From contig JAFWNC010000019.1 in assembly GCA_017510525.1 (NCBI GenBank), positions 90,611 through 154,610 of the forward strand: 64,000 nt of DNA, read 5' to 3'. The notes under the pieces are model-generated. The model was not told the origin of the DNA. It did not search any database and saw nothing but the letters and a program-made list of their open reading frames with translations. The first letter of the stretch is position 1; every line of letters starts with the position of its first letter. A program made the position numbers and the translations under genes. Shown here one piece after another: positions 45,309 to 54,324 of the stretch. Source of the stretch: Clostridia bacterium (lineage in GTDB: Bacteria; Bacillota; Clostridia; TANB77; CAG-508).

Positions 45309-46169
45309 ATGAGAGTAGCAAGTGATTGGAAAGATTATGAAATATTAGATATGGCTGATGGCGAAAAGCTTGAGAGATGGGGAAACTTTTTACTTATTAG
45401 ACCTGATCCTCAGATTATTTGGAAGGAGAAATCTTTTAAAGATAAATGGGGACAAGCTAACGCTAGATATAATCGTAGTAATAAAGGTGGCGGTGGCTGG
45501 CAGTATAAGAAGAGGCTTCCTGAATCTTGGCAGATTAAGTATAAAAATTTGACTTTTAATATTAAGCCTATGGGATTTAAACATACTGGACTTTTCCCAG
45601 AACAGGCTGTTAATTGGGATTGGATGATTGATAAGATTAAAAATTCTAAAAGAAGTATTAAAGTTTTAAATTTATTCGCTTATACTGGTGGTGCTACTGT
45701 TGCTTGCCTTTCAGCTGGTGCTGAGGTTTGCCATGTTGATAGTTCTAAAGGAATGACTTTATGGGCTAAGGAAAATGTTGAGTCTTCTGGTTTAAAAGAT
45801 AAACCTGTTAGATTTATTGTAGATGATGTTATTAAGTTCGTTCAAAGAGAGATAAGAAGGGGAAATAAGTATGATGCTATTGTTATGGATCCACCTTCTT
45901 ATGGTAGAGGTAAAAATGGAGAGGTTTGGCAATTTGAGGAGAATATTGGAGATTTAATTAATTTATGTACTAAGGTTTTGTCAGATAAGCCATTATTTTT
46001 CTTGATTAATTCTTATACTACTGGTATTTCTTCAAGGGTTTTGGAAAATATGCTTTTGTTAAATATGAATAAATACAAGGGAAAAATTACTTCTGGAGAG
46101 ATTGGTCTTCCTATGAAGGAATCTGAATTGGTTTTGCCTTGTGGAATTTATGGACGTTGGGAGAGTTAG
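45309..46169 (+). CDS. Class I SAM-dependent (rRNA-type) methyltransferase
   Basis: 286 residues. The SAM-binding motif LNLFAYTGGATVACLSAGAEVCHVDSS and the catalytic-type MDPPSYGRG are those of the RlmI/RlmK-related methyltransferases, but the N-terminal PUA domain is missing; instead a short domain (YEILDMADGEKLERWGNFLLIRPDPQIIW) precedes it. The stop directly abuts the ATG of the pseudouridine synthase, so the two RNA-modification genes form an operon. The target base is not known. Confidence 0.85.
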   Translation: MRVASDWKDYEILDMADGEKLERWGNFLLIRPDPQIIWKEKSFKDKWGQANARYNRSNKGGGGWQYKKRLPESWQIKYKNLTFNIKPMGFKHTGLFPEQAVNWDWMIDKIKNSKRSIKVLNLFAYTGGATVACLSAGAEVCHVDSSKGMTLWAKENVESSGLKDKPVRFIVDDVIKFVQREIRRGNKYDAIVMDPPSYGRGKNGEVWQFEENIGDLINLCTKVLSDKPLFFLINSYTTGISSRVLENMLLLNMNKYKGKITSGEIGLPMKESELVLPCGIYGRWES

Positions 46170-46845
46170 ATGGAGAATTTAAAGGTAATATTTGAAGATA
46201 ATCATATTATTGTAGTTGAAAAGCCTGTTAATATTCCTTCTCAAGGTGACAAGACTGGTGATGTTGACATGCTTACAATTATCAAGGATTATTTGAAGAA
46301 AAAATATAATAAACCTGGAGATGTTTATTTAGGATTGGTTCATAGATTAGATAGACCTACTCGGTGGGGTTATGGTTTTTGCTAAAACGTCTAAAGCTGC
46401 TTCTAGGTTAAGTGAGCAGGTAAGAGAGAAGTTATTTGAGAAAGAGTATTTGGTTATTGTTGATGGGAAAATGGAGAAGAATAAAGATACTTTTGAGGAC
46501 TTCCTTTTGAAAAATGAGAGAAATAATATGAGTAAGGTAGTTCCTAAAGGAACTAAAAATTCTAAAGAAGCTGTTTTAGATTATGAGGTTGTAAAATATA
46601 ATGAAGAAATAGATTTATCTGTTGTTAAGGTTAAGCTTCATACTGGTAGACATCATCAAATTAGGGTTCAATTTTCTAGTAGGGGCCATAGTGTTTATGG
46701 TGATCAAAAATATGGAACAAGAGGAAGGGGAAAACAGCTTTGCCTTTGGGCATATAAACTTTCATTCTTCCATCCTACTACAAAAGAAAAATTAGAATTT
46801 GAAACCTATCCAGAAAAAACTGGAAGCTGGAAGATATTAGAGTAA
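46170..46845 (+). CDS. RluA-family pseudouridine synthase, with CGG +1 shift
   Basis: 224 residues after one shift. It begins MENLKVIFEDNHIIVVEKPVNIPSQ, the RluA start without an S4 domain. At LGLVHRLDRPT, with the catalytic aspartate in HRLD, the zero frame meets CGG TGG (46362) and stops a few codons on. Dropping C gives HRLDRPTGGVMVFAKTSKAASRLSEQ, the family active-site segment. Later GRHHQIRVQFSSRGHSVYGDQKYG is conserved. Makes pseudouridine in rRNA or tRNA; exact site unknown. Overlaps the preceding methyltransferase operon. Confidence 0.92.
46362..46364 (+). other. CGG +1 recoding site in the RluA-type gene
   Basis: Codons CCT ACT CGG TGG. Skipping C gives ACT GGT GGG GTT ATG (TGGVM), the active-site loop. 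The fourth base is T. Confidence 0.88.
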
Positions 46846-46889
46846 TTATATATAAAGGAATTGAATATAGCAATTTTTCAGATTTTTTT

Positions 46890-46966
46890 TTATGGACAAC
46901 TCTAGTTGTCCGCTACGAATAAAACAATGTAAAGAATCGTAGCGGAGAACTAGAGTTCTCCATATG
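46890..46966. repeat. Palindrome pair (GGACAACTCTAGTTGTCC, GGAGAACTAGAGTTCTCC)
   Basis: Two GCTACGA-tail units facing each other (…CCGCTACGA…TCGTAGCGG…) plus a solo inverted-repeat arm TTGAATATAGCAATTTTTCAG at 46861-46881. Confidence 0.6.
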
Positions 46967-47007
46967 GCGAACCCATTTTTTTTTGATAAGAATAAAAGAT
47001 TATTAAA

Positions 47008-47754
47008 TTAGTAAATCTCTAATTTTTGACAGAAATATTTTTCATCTGTAGTTGTTTTTAGGATTACGTTTTTGTATTTTTTTAATATCTTTTTTACTTT
47101 AAATAGTCCTATTCCAGAATTTTTAGGCTTGCTGGTATAATTTTTTTCAAAGATTTTTTTAATATCAATTTTTTTATCAGAATATGTATTTTCTATTAAT
47201 ATTAAATCTCTATAATTATATACGTCTTTTTTAATTAGAATATTAATAGTTTTGTCTTCGCTGTTTTGTGCAGCTTCTATGCTATTATCTAAAAAAATTC
47301 CCAATATTCTTGAAAATTCATAAGTATCTATCTTTAATGTATCAAAATCAAAAAATATCTCTATATTAAAACTAATTCCCAACTTTTCAGCTTTTTTACT
47401 TTTTTCTAATATTAGAGAATGTATAGCTGGATTGTTAATTATACAGTTGTTTATTGTGTTTGGATTATTAGTTATATTGTAATCTTTTATTAAGCTGGAA
47501 TAGTATTTTTTTAGCCCTGTGAAATTGTCTGAGAATATATATCCATTCATTGATTGTAAGATGTTTGAGAAGTCGTGTTTGAATTCTCTTATTGAGTCAA
47601 ATGATTCTGAGAGATTATTATATGAAGTTTTTAGTGTTGTGATTTTTTCGTTTAAGCGTATCACTTCAAAGCTTTTTTTAAAATAGTAAAATGAAAAAAC
47701 TAATAAAAATAATATATAAATTATAATACTGATAATAAAAATAAGATTCATCAT
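47008..47754 (-). CDS. GHKL-type sensor kinase (AgrC-like), one membrane segment
   Basis: 248 residues. One N-terminal membrane segment (about 4-25), a short coiled linker, the phospho-acceptor region EFKHDFSNILQSM, the N box LGIFLDNSIEAA and the G box SGIGLFKVKKILKKY. The AgrC/GHKL architecture usually has six or more membrane helices; here the sensor part is reduced to one. No response regulator is adjacent. The signal is unknown. Confidence 0.82.
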   Translation of the reverse strand: MMNLIFIISIIIYILFLLVFSFYYFKKSFEVIRLNEKITTLKTSYNNLSESFDSIREFKHDFSNILQSMNGYIFSDNFTGLKKYYSSLIKDYNITNNPNTINNCIINNPAIHSLILEKSKKAEKLGISFNIEIFFDFDTLKIDTYEFSRILGIFLDNSIEAAQNSEDKTINILIKKDVYNYRDLILIENTYSDKKIDIKKIFEKNYTSKPKNSGIGLFKVKKILKKYKNVILKTTTDEKYFCQKLEIY

Positions 47755-47879
47755 TTGTAATGTCCTTTCAAAAATATTATTTCCAAATAATGGAATTGCA
47801 AAGACAAATATATTCCTAAAATTTTAAAATGTCAAGATAAAAATGTAAAAAAATGTAAATTATTTTTTTGGGGGTGATG

Positions 47880-47920
47880 TCGCCCTGGAGACGGACGAGC
47901 AATGCTCGCCCATACACTTT
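47880..47920. repeat. GACGGACGAGCAATGCTCGCC palindrome
   Basis: Unit GTCGCCCTGGAGACGGACGAGCAATGCTCGCCCATAC of the dispersed family, upstream of the deacetylase. Confidence 0.55.
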
Positions 47921-47996
47921 GAATGTTTAGGAAATTGTTGCATATTTTATTTTGAGTTTCATAAAATTAGAAAAAGACTTTTTTGTGGAGGGTTAT

Positions 47997-48779
47997 ATGA
48001 ATAAGAGAGCTATTTTGGTTTTGACTATGATTGTTTGTGTTGGTATTTATTGTTTTGCTGCGTCTGTTAGGGCTAGGGATAATTCACTTGAAAATAAGAA
48101 GATTGGTTGGGGGATTAAAAGATCTGATAATCATGAACAGCCTGATTTAGGTGCTGAGAATAAAAGACTAATTGATGAATATAATGGGATTGCTATGGGA
48201 AATAAAGATTCAAAAAAGGTGTATTTGACTTTTGATTTGGGTTATGAGGCTGGTTTTACTGAGAGTATTTTAGATACTTTGAAAAATAATGATGTTAAGG
48301 CTACTTTTTTTATTACTGCTCATTATTTGAATACTGCGCCTGATTTAGTTAAGAGGATGATTGAAGAGGGACATATTGTTGGAAATCATACTGTTAATCA
48401 TAGGAGCATGCCTGATTTATCTGATGAACAAATTAATAAAGAGGTTATGGATTTACATACTGCTGTTTATGAGAAGTTTGGGTATGAAATGGTGTATATT
48501 AGACCACCTAAGGGTGAATATAGTGAACGTACTTTAAAGATTTGTGATGATTTGAAATATAAGACTGTTATGTGGTCTTTTGCTTATGATGATTGGGATG
48601 AGAATAAGCAGGGACGTGAAGATTATGGCAAGGCTAAGGTGTTGGATAATGTTCATAATGGTGCTGTTATTTTGCTTCATGGTACGTCAAGGGATAATAT
48701 GAATATTTTAGATGAGTGTATTAAGGGGATTAAGGATATTGGATATGAGTTTTGTAGTTTGGATGATTTTGAGAGGTAG
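47997..48779 (+). CDS. PdaA-like polysaccharide deacetylase
   Basis: 260 residues from ATG 47997 (GGAGGG upstream; an earlier in-frame start lacks a site). A signal-anchor (about 5-22) is followed by a NodB domain in which the usual TFDDG is TFDLGYEAG, as in PdaA-type muramic acid deacetylases. The metal-binding H-x3-H is HTVNH (GNHTVNHRSM); RPPKGEYSE and LLHGTS follow. PdaA acts in making muramic delta-lactam of spore cortex. Together with sigK and yqfCD this marks a sporulating host. Confidence 0.88.
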   Translation: MNKRAILVLTMIVCVGIYCFAASVRARDNSLENKKIGWGIKRSDNHEQPDLGAENKRLIDEYNGIAMGNKDSKKVYLTFDLGYEAGFTESILDTLKNNDVKATFFITAHYLNTAPDLVKRMIEEGHIVGNHTVNHRSMPDLSDEQINKEVMDLHTAVYEKFGYEMVYIRPPKGEYSERTLKICDDLKYKTVMWSFAYDDWDENKQGREDYGKAKVLDNVHNGAVILLHGTSRDNMNILDECIKGIKDIGYEFCSLDDFER

Positions 48780-48791
48780 AGGGAGTTTTTT

Positions 48792-49064
48792 ATGAAAAAG
48801 AGTAGGAAGGATAAGATTAATCAGTTTTTGGATATTCCTAAGGAGATTGGTTCTAATGTTCCAAAGATTACAATTGTTGGGTTTGAGGAGCTTTTGATTG
48901 AGAATTATAAGGGTATTATTGAGTATGAAGAGTTTTTTGTTAGAATTTCAACTCATATTGGAAATATTAGTATTAATGGATTTGAGCTCAATTTAAATGA
49001 AATGACAGAAGATGATATTTTAGTTACGGGAAAGATTGAGAGTGTAGATTTTGAGGAGAGGTAA
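48792..49064 (+). CDS. yqfC: Sporulation protein YqfC
   Basis: 90 residues (MKKSRKDKINQFLDIPKEIGSNVPKITIVGFEELLIENYKGIIEYEE...). The YabP/YqfC fold blocks ENYKGIIEYEEFFVRIST and GFELNLNEMTEDDILVTGKIESVDF are clear. In Bacillus it is a sigma-E-controlled gene beside yqfD. The stop abuts the yqfD start, so they are co-transcribed. Confidence 0.9.
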   Translation: MKKSRKDKINQFLDIPKEIGSNVPKITIVGFEELLIENYKGIIEYEEFFVRISTHIGNISINGFELNLNEMTEDDILVTGKIESVDFEER

Positions 49065-50247
49065 ATGCTATTTAAAATTTTTCTTTTTTTTATTATAGGA
49101 TATGTTAATGTTGAGGTTGAGGGATTTTTTATTGAGAGGTTTATTAATAGATGTGTTAGTTCTAAGATTTTTATTTGGGGTTTAAAAAGAAAAAGCGATA
49201 CTAGATTGATGTGCAATATGGGGATTAGTGATTTTAAAAGTGTTAGAAAAATTGCTAAAGAAACTAGATGTAAGATTAAAATTTCTTATAAAAAAGGATT
49301 ACCTTTTTTAATTAATAGATATAAAAAGAGAAAAATTTTTGGAATTTTTCTTTTAACTATTGTTCTATGTATTATAGTAATGTCAAAGTTTGTTTGGAAT
49401 ATTGAGGTTAAAGGTTTAGAAAAAATAAGTGATGAAAGTATTATAAGTACGTTAAAAGAATGTGGATTAAATACTGGTGTTTTAAAGAATAGTGTTGATA
49501 TTGATAAAGTTATTGAAAGGGTTAGACTTGAGAGGGATGATATTGCTTGGATTGGAATTAATATTGATGGGACTAATGCTATTGTTGAAGTTGTTGAAGC
49601 TTCGCCTAAACCAGAGATTTTAGATAAGAACGAATATTGTAATATTGTTTCTGATAAAACTGGAATTATTACAAAGATTAATGTTACTAATGGTATGGCT
49701 AATGTTTCTGTTGGTGATATTGTTGAGCCTGGAACTATTTTGGCCAATCGGTTGGATGGAAGGCTTATATACTGGTGTTAGATATGTCCATGCAACTGGT
49801 GATATTGAGGCTAAGACTTGGTATTCTAAGGAAAAAGAGGTCAAATATAAACAGGTTATTCAAGAGAGAAGTGGTGAGAAAGAAAATAAATTTTCAATTT
49901 CTATAAATAATTTTCAAATAAATTTTAATAAAAGGGTTTCCAAATTTGAAAAATATGATACAATAAATGAGAAAAGAAAATTAAAAATATTTAACAATTT
50001 TTATTTACCAATAGAATTCAAAAAAACAACGAATTTTGAGTTAAAAACAACAGAAAAAAGTTACGATTTAGATACTTTGAAAGAGGAAACAATTAACGAC
50101 CTTGAGACTGAATTAAAAGAGGATGTAGATGGAAAAGAAATTGTAAATAGGGATGTTGTAGTCGAGGAAAGACTAGATGGATTATACATTAAACTTATTT
50201 ATGAAGTTATAGAGAATATAGGGGTAGAGGAAAAATTGGTATTCTAG
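49065..50247 (+). CDS. yqfD: Sporulation protein YqfD, with CGG +1 shift
   Basis: 393 residues after one shift. A first hydrophobic segment at the N-terminus, a cytoplasmic stretch (CNMGISDFKSVRKIAKETRCKIKISYKKGLPFLINRYKKRK), a membrane segment (about 98-118; IFGIFLLTIVLCIIVMSKFVW) and an outside domain with VKGLEKISDESIISTLKECGLNTGVLKNSVD. At GTILAN the frame meets CGG TTG (49749) and stops 12 codons on; dropping C gives ILANGWMEGLYTGVRYVHATGDIEA, the conserved C-terminal core. Essential for stage IV in Bacillus. The ATG overlaps the end of yqfC. Confidence 0.93.
49749..49751 (+). other. CGG +1 recoding site in yqfD
   Basis: Codons GCC AAT CGG TTG. Skipping C gives AAT GGT TGG ATG GAA (NGWME), the family sequence. 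The fourth base is T. Confidence 0.85.
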
Positions 50248-50262
50248 AAAGGGTGTGTTAAT

Positions 50263-51441
50263 TTGGAAGAGAGAAGCTTAAAAGTTATTGATACTAATAA
50301 GACGTTTTTTGGAAAATTGTCTAATACTTTGTCTAAAATATTGATACCTACTAAAATTGGAATTAATGGTTTTGTTATCAACATGAAGAGAAATAATTTA
50401 ATTAAGAGTTATGAAACTTTTAGTAATTATGATGGTAATGATGATAATAAAAAACAATCAATTTCTTCAAAATATGAAGAAGCTTATTCGTTATACTTAG
50501 AAGCAATTGATAAACATATTATGGATAGTGTTTATAAAAAGGTTAAGAATAATTCTGCGAGTGAATTTGAGAAAAACGCTATCAGTAATTATTATAATAT
50601 TACTAGTTTGAAGAATACTGAATATGTTGAATATAAATTTAGAAAACAAAAATATTTAATTGAACTTGATTATGAATCTTTGAAAATTTCTGGTAAAGAG
50701 AAAATTCTAAATAGATATACGGATTTTTATTTAACTAAAATGGATAGTTTTTATAAAGGTATATTAAAGAATTATTCTGTTCAACTTGCTGATAGCTTAA
50801 AAAGAAATACTTCTAAAAAAGAAAAGATTTATGAAAAAATTTTTTCTACGATAGAAGAATATGTTCAAAATATTATTCCTATTAAGCTTGAAGATGATGA
50901 TAGAAAAGAATTATTTAATGGAATAATGAATGATTACAATAAATATCAAAGATTTGAGGCTGGAAAGCTTGATAAAAAGGATATTATAGAGAAAAAGATG
51001 ATTCTTTTGGGAATGAGTAGAAAGATATTTACTCATAGTTTGCCTTTAGTTGCTGCTGAGCAGTGTTATGAAAAATTAATTCAAGATACTCGTGATTTGA
51101 TTGTTTCTAGTCCTAATGAAAAGAAAAAAATTGAGAGTTATGAGATGCTTATGGAACTTATTGAAGAGTATAATATTAAGCTTCTTTCAACTAAGGTTTA
51201 TTGGGAGAAACCTTCTGATAGAGAAAAATATAAGAAGTTCTGGGGAAAATTTGAGAAGGCTAAAAAATCAAAAGATAAGGAGATCTTGTTCTTGAAGAGG
51301 GAAGTTGACTTATTAGATGATAAGGATAAAAATAATAAGGATATCTTAAAATTTTACAAGGACAAGCTTGTTGAATATGGGGCTATGAGAGTTGTAGCAA
51401 ATAAATGTAGGACAAACAGTAAGTTAATTAAGAAGATGTAG
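50263..51441 (+). CDS. Unknown gene between yqfD and ybeY
   Basis: 392 residues from TTG 50263. The N-terminus (LKVIDTNKTFFGKLSNTLSKILIPTKIGINGFVINMKRNNLIKSYE) is short and amphipathic; the rest is highly charged and mostly helical with no membrane segment. In many Firmicutes a phoH gene lies between yqfD and ybeY; this protein has no P-loop and is not PhoH. I do not recognise the family. Its place and spacing suggest it belongs to the same operon. The low-GC codon use is that of the host, so it is not obviously foreign. Confidence 0.6.
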   Translation: MEERSLKVIDTNKTFFGKLSNTLSKILIPTKIGINGFVINMKRNNLIKSYETFSNYDGNDDNKKQSISSKYEEAYSLYLEAIDKHIMDSVYKKVKNNSASEFEKNAISNYYNITSLKNTEYVEYKFRKQKYLIELDYESLKISGKEKILNRYTDFYLTKMDSFYKGILKNYSVQLADSLKRNTSKKEKIYEKIFSTIEEYVQNIIPIKLEDDDRKELFNGIMNDYNKYQRFEAGKLDKKDIIEKKMILLGMSRKIFTHSLPLVAAEQCYEKLIQDTRDLIVSSPNEKKKIESYEMLMELIEEYNIKLLSTKVYWEKPSDREKYKKFWGKFEKAKKSKDKEILFLKREVDLLDDKDKNNKDILKFYKDKLVEYGAMRVVANKCRTNSKLIKKM

Positions 51442-51490
51442 GGGTGGGGCTTGTCCCCACCAACGGACGAGCAATGCTCGCCCCTACAAA
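51442..51490. repeat. GTAGGGGTGGGGCTTGTCCCCACC plus GACGAGCAATGCTCGCCCCTAC
   Basis: Two palindromes in tandem after the unknown gene; a half-unit GTAGAGGCGGGTTTCC follows at 51517. Confidence 0.6.
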
Positions 51491-51644
51491 TTTTGCAATT
51501 TTTTCATTTTACACTGTAGAGGCGGGTTTCCATGAATTGATAGAAACTTATTATAGGGTTATTTTTTTGGAGCCGGGTTGTCGAGGTCACCACCAACTAC
51601 GGTTGATTTATATGATTAAAAGGCATTTTTTGAGAGGTTTTTAG

Positions 51645-52112
51645 ATGAAAGATATTTTAGAGATTGAGTTTAGGGAGATTGAGAAAAATTCAGATTATTC
51701 TAAAATTATTAAAAGTGTTGTTAGTAAATGTTTTGAAGTTGAGGGATTATCTGAAAAAAATTATTATATTAATTTTATTTTAACTACTCCTGATGAGATT
51801 CAAAAAATTAATAATGAATTTAGAAAAATTAATAAGGCTACTGATGTTTTATCTTTTCCTATGTTTGAGAAAGAAGAGATTTTTTCTAAGCCTGATGAAA
51901 TTAGAGAAGTTTTAGGAGATATTGTTATTTCTATTGAAAAGGTTAAAGAACAGGCTGATGAGTATGGTCATTCTTTTGAAAGAGAGCTTTCTTATATGGT
52001 TGTTCACGGTTTTTATCATTTGATGGGATATGATCATATTGAACAAGAGGAAAAGAAGGTTATGAGAGAAAAAGAGGAAAATGTTTTAGAAAAGTTAAAT
52101 GTTGTTAGATAA
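51645..52112 (+). CDS. ybeY: Endoribonuclease YbeY
   Basis: 155 residues. The zinc motif VVHGFYHLMGYDH (H-x3-H-x5-H) and the block INNEFRKINKATDVLSFPMF identify YbeY, which acts in rRNA maturation and 70S quality control. The 5-residue acidic insert IFSKPDEIREVLGDIVIS is family-typical. Genes dgkA and cdd, often after ybeY, are replaced here by a DUF3048 gene. Confidence 0.93.
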   Translation: MKDILEIEFREIEKNSDYSKIIKSVVSKCFEVEGLSEKNYYINFILTTPDEIQKINNEFRKINKATDVLSFPMFEKEEIFSKPDEIREVLGDIVISIEKVKEQADEYGHSFERELSYMVVHGFYHLMGYDHIEQEEKKVMREKEENVLEKLNVVR

Positions 52113-52152
52113 AGGATGTTGAAAAAATTTTTGAAAGGTTTGGTGATGTGTT

Positions 52153-53208
52153 TTGAGAAAGAGTGTTATTTTTTTAATTATTTTACTGCTGATTATTGTT
52201 GGGGCAGGAGGTTATTTAGGCTATAGAATTTATATGGCTAATAAAGATAGAACAGACACTACTTCAACGAATGCTAATTCTGAAGAAGAGGTTGTTGAAG
52301 AAAAGCAGATTCAAATTTTTAATGGAGATGAAAGACCTGTTGCTGTTATGATTGATAATCATAAAGATGCTTGGGCTCAGTCTGGTTTGAATGATTCTTA
52401 TATGGTTTATGAAATTATTGTTGAAGGTTCTGAGACTAGACTTATGGCTTTATTTAAGGGCAAAGACGTTGGTATAATTGGTCCAGTTAGAAGTTCTAGA
52501 CATTATTTCTTAGATTATGCTTTAGAAAATGATGCTATTTATGGTCATATTGGTTGGAGTCCTCAAGCTGAAAGTGATATAGACCTTTTGAATGTTAATA
52601 ATATAAATGGTTTGATTTATGATTCTGGTAGAGAGAGAACAGAAGATGCTATTTATTGGAGAAGTTCTCAAAGATATGCACCTCATAACTGTTATACAAG
52701 TACAGCAAGTTTACTTAGACAAGCTGCAGAACTTGGATATTCTACTACTTCTGATAAAAAGAGCGTTTTACATTATGTAACTGATGAGGTTGATTTAGGA
52801 GAAACAGCGATTGTTGCTAATTCTGTTAGTATTCCTTTTTCATATTTACAAAATGTAAAATTTGAATATGATGCAACAACTCAAAGATATACAAGATATG
52901 CTAGAGGTGTTTTACAAACAGATGCTAATACTGGAGAAGCATTAACTACAAAGAATATTATTGTTGAGTTTGCTCAGAACTATACTTTAAATGATAGTGA
53001 AAATAAAGGTAGACAGGGATTAAATAATGTTGATACACTTGATGGTTATTATATTACAAATGGTAAGGCTATAAAGATTACTTGTGAAAAAACTGATAGA
53101 GCTGAACAAACTGTTTATAAAGATGAGGCTGGTAATGAGATAGATGTTAATGATGGTAATACTTATGTTGAGATTTGTCCTTTATCTGCTGAGGTAACTT
53201 TTGAATAA
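52153..53208 (+). CDS. DUF3048 (YerB-like) anchored protein
   Basis: 351 residues from TTG 52153. A membrane segment (about 4-24) is followed by a Ser/Glu linker and a DUF3048 domain: ERPVAVMIDNHKDAWAQSGLNDSYMVYEIIVEG, GPVRSSRHYFLDYALENDAIYGHIGWSP and, in the C-terminal part, KNIIVEF and GYYITNGKAIKITCEK. The related YerB of Bacillus is a lipoprotein of unclear role; here there is no lipobox Cys, so it is probably a plain anchor. A hairpin AGGTTGAAAAATTTATTTTTCAACCT follows before era. Confidence 0.85.
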   Translation: MRKSVIFLIILLLIIVGAGGYLGYRIYMANKDRTDTTSTNANSEEEVVEEKQIQIFNGDERPVAVMIDNHKDAWAQSGLNDSYMVYEIIVEGSETRLMALFKGKDVGIIGPVRSSRHYFLDYALENDAIYGHIGWSPQAESDIDLLNVNNINGLIYDSGRERTEDAIYWRSSQRYAPHNCYTSTASLLRQAAELGYSTTSDKKSVLHYVTDEVDLGETAIVANSVSIPFSYLQNVKFEYDATTQRYTRYARGVLQTDANTGEALTTKNIIVEFAQNYTLNDSENKGRQGLNNVDTLDGYYITNGKAIKITCEKTDRAEQTVYKDEAGNEIDVNDGNTYVEICPLSAEVTFE

Positions 53209-53214
53209 TTTTTA

Positions 53215-53240
53215 AAGGTTGAAAAATTTATTTTTCAACC
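53215..53240 (+). terminator. Hairpin between DUF3048 and era
   Basis: AGGTTGAAAAA/TTTTTCAACCT stem followed by GAATTTTTATTT. It could end transcription before era. Confidence 0.6.
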
Positions 53241-53273
53241 TGAATTTTTATTTAGGTAAGGAATTGAGAGAGT

Positions 53274-54176
53274 ATGGATAATTTTAAATCTGGTTTTGTT
53301 TCTATAATTGGTAGAACTAATGTTGGTAAATCAACATTACTTAATAATTTAATAAAAGAAAAGGTGGTTATAACTGCTAATAAGCCTCAAACTACTAGAA
53401 ATGCTATAAGGGCTATTGCTAATAGAGAGAATTCTCAGATTATTTTTATTGATACTCCTGGAATTCATAAGCCTAAAAATAAATTGAGTGAGACTATGAA
53501 TGATACTGCTTTTTCTAGTCTTAAAGATGTTGATGTTATTTTGTTTTTGGTTGAAGCTACATCAAAAGAGATTGGTAAAGGTGATAGTTTATTATTAGAA
53601 AAGATTAAAGAGGCTAAAAAGAAGACTATTTTAATTATTAATAAAATTGATTTAGTTCCAAAAGAGAGTTTATTAAGTTTGATTTCTAAATATAAAGATG
53701 AATATGATTTTGAATCTGTTATTCCAATTAGTGCTACAGATTCTAAGTATTCTGAGGTTGTATTAGATGAGATTGAAAAATTGCTTAAGCCTGGTCCTAA
53801 GTATTATGAGGATGACGAATATACAGATCAGTCTTTAAGACAAATTGCTGAGGAGATTGTTAGAGAGAAAGCTTTAAGACTTTTACAGGACGAAGTGCCT
53901 CATGGTATTTATGTTGAAACTGATAAGTTTAAGTCTAGGTTGACTAGTAAAAAAGAAGAAATTTATGATATTGAAGTATGTATTTATTGTATAAAAAATT
54001 CTCATAAGGGTATAATTATTGGTAAAGATGGTAATATGCTTAAGAAGATTGGAAGTTCTGCTAGGTATGATTTGGAGAAGAGTTTTGGGACTAAGGTTAA
54101 TCTTAAGATTTGGGTTAAGGTTAAGGAGGACTGGAACGAAAATTCAAGTATATTAAAGAGATTCCAATATAAATAG
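53274..54176 (+). CDS. era: GTPase Era
   Basis: 300 residues. G1 GRTNVGKST, G3 DTPGIHKP, G4 NKIDLV, G5 SATDSK; C-terminal KH domain with VCIYCIKNSHKGIIIGKDGNMLKKIG. Binds 16S rRNA and helps 30S assembly. Followed by yqzL and recO in the usual Firmicutes order. No CGG occurs in frame. Confidence 0.95.
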   Translation: MDNFKSGFVSIIGRTNVGKSTLLNNLIKEKVVITANKPQTTRNAIRAIANRENSQIIFIDTPGIHKPKNKLSETMNDTAFSSLKDVDVILFLVEATSKEIGKGDSLLLEKIKEAKKKTILIINKIDLVPKESLLSLISKYKDEYDFESVIPISATDSKYSEVVLDEIEKLLKPGPKYYEDDEYTDQSLRQIAEEIVREKALRLLQDEVPHGIYVETDKFKSRLTSKKEEIYDIEVCIYCIKNSHKGIIIGKDGNMLKKIGSSARYDLEKSFGTKVNLKIWVKVKEDWNENSSILKRFQYK

Positions 54177-54186
54177 AGGAGAACGT

Positions 54187-54324
54187 ATGATAAAGAAGTT
54201 GGCTTGGGATGTTTTTAAAAATACGGGTGATATTAATACTTTTATGGAATTAAAATCTATTGAGGAAGTTGAAAAGGAGTTAGAAAATGAAAACTCTGAA
54301 AGTAAATGGGGTAGTGATAGCTGA
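54187..54324 (+). CDS. YqzL-like small protein
   Basis: 45 residues starting MIKKLAWDVFKNTGDINTF, with AGGAG seven bases before the ATG. YqzL lies between era and recO in Bacillus and begins with the same W-x-x-F-x-x-TG pattern. Its 3' end overlaps the recO start by 38 bases in another frame. Confidence 0.75.
   Translation: MIKKLAWDVFKNTGDINTFMELKSIEEVEKELENENSESKWGSDS

Noticed and set aside
47008..47754. A complete two-component or quorum-sensing locus around the GHKL kinase
   Set aside because: No response regulator or peptide precursor gene lies within several kilobases on either side.
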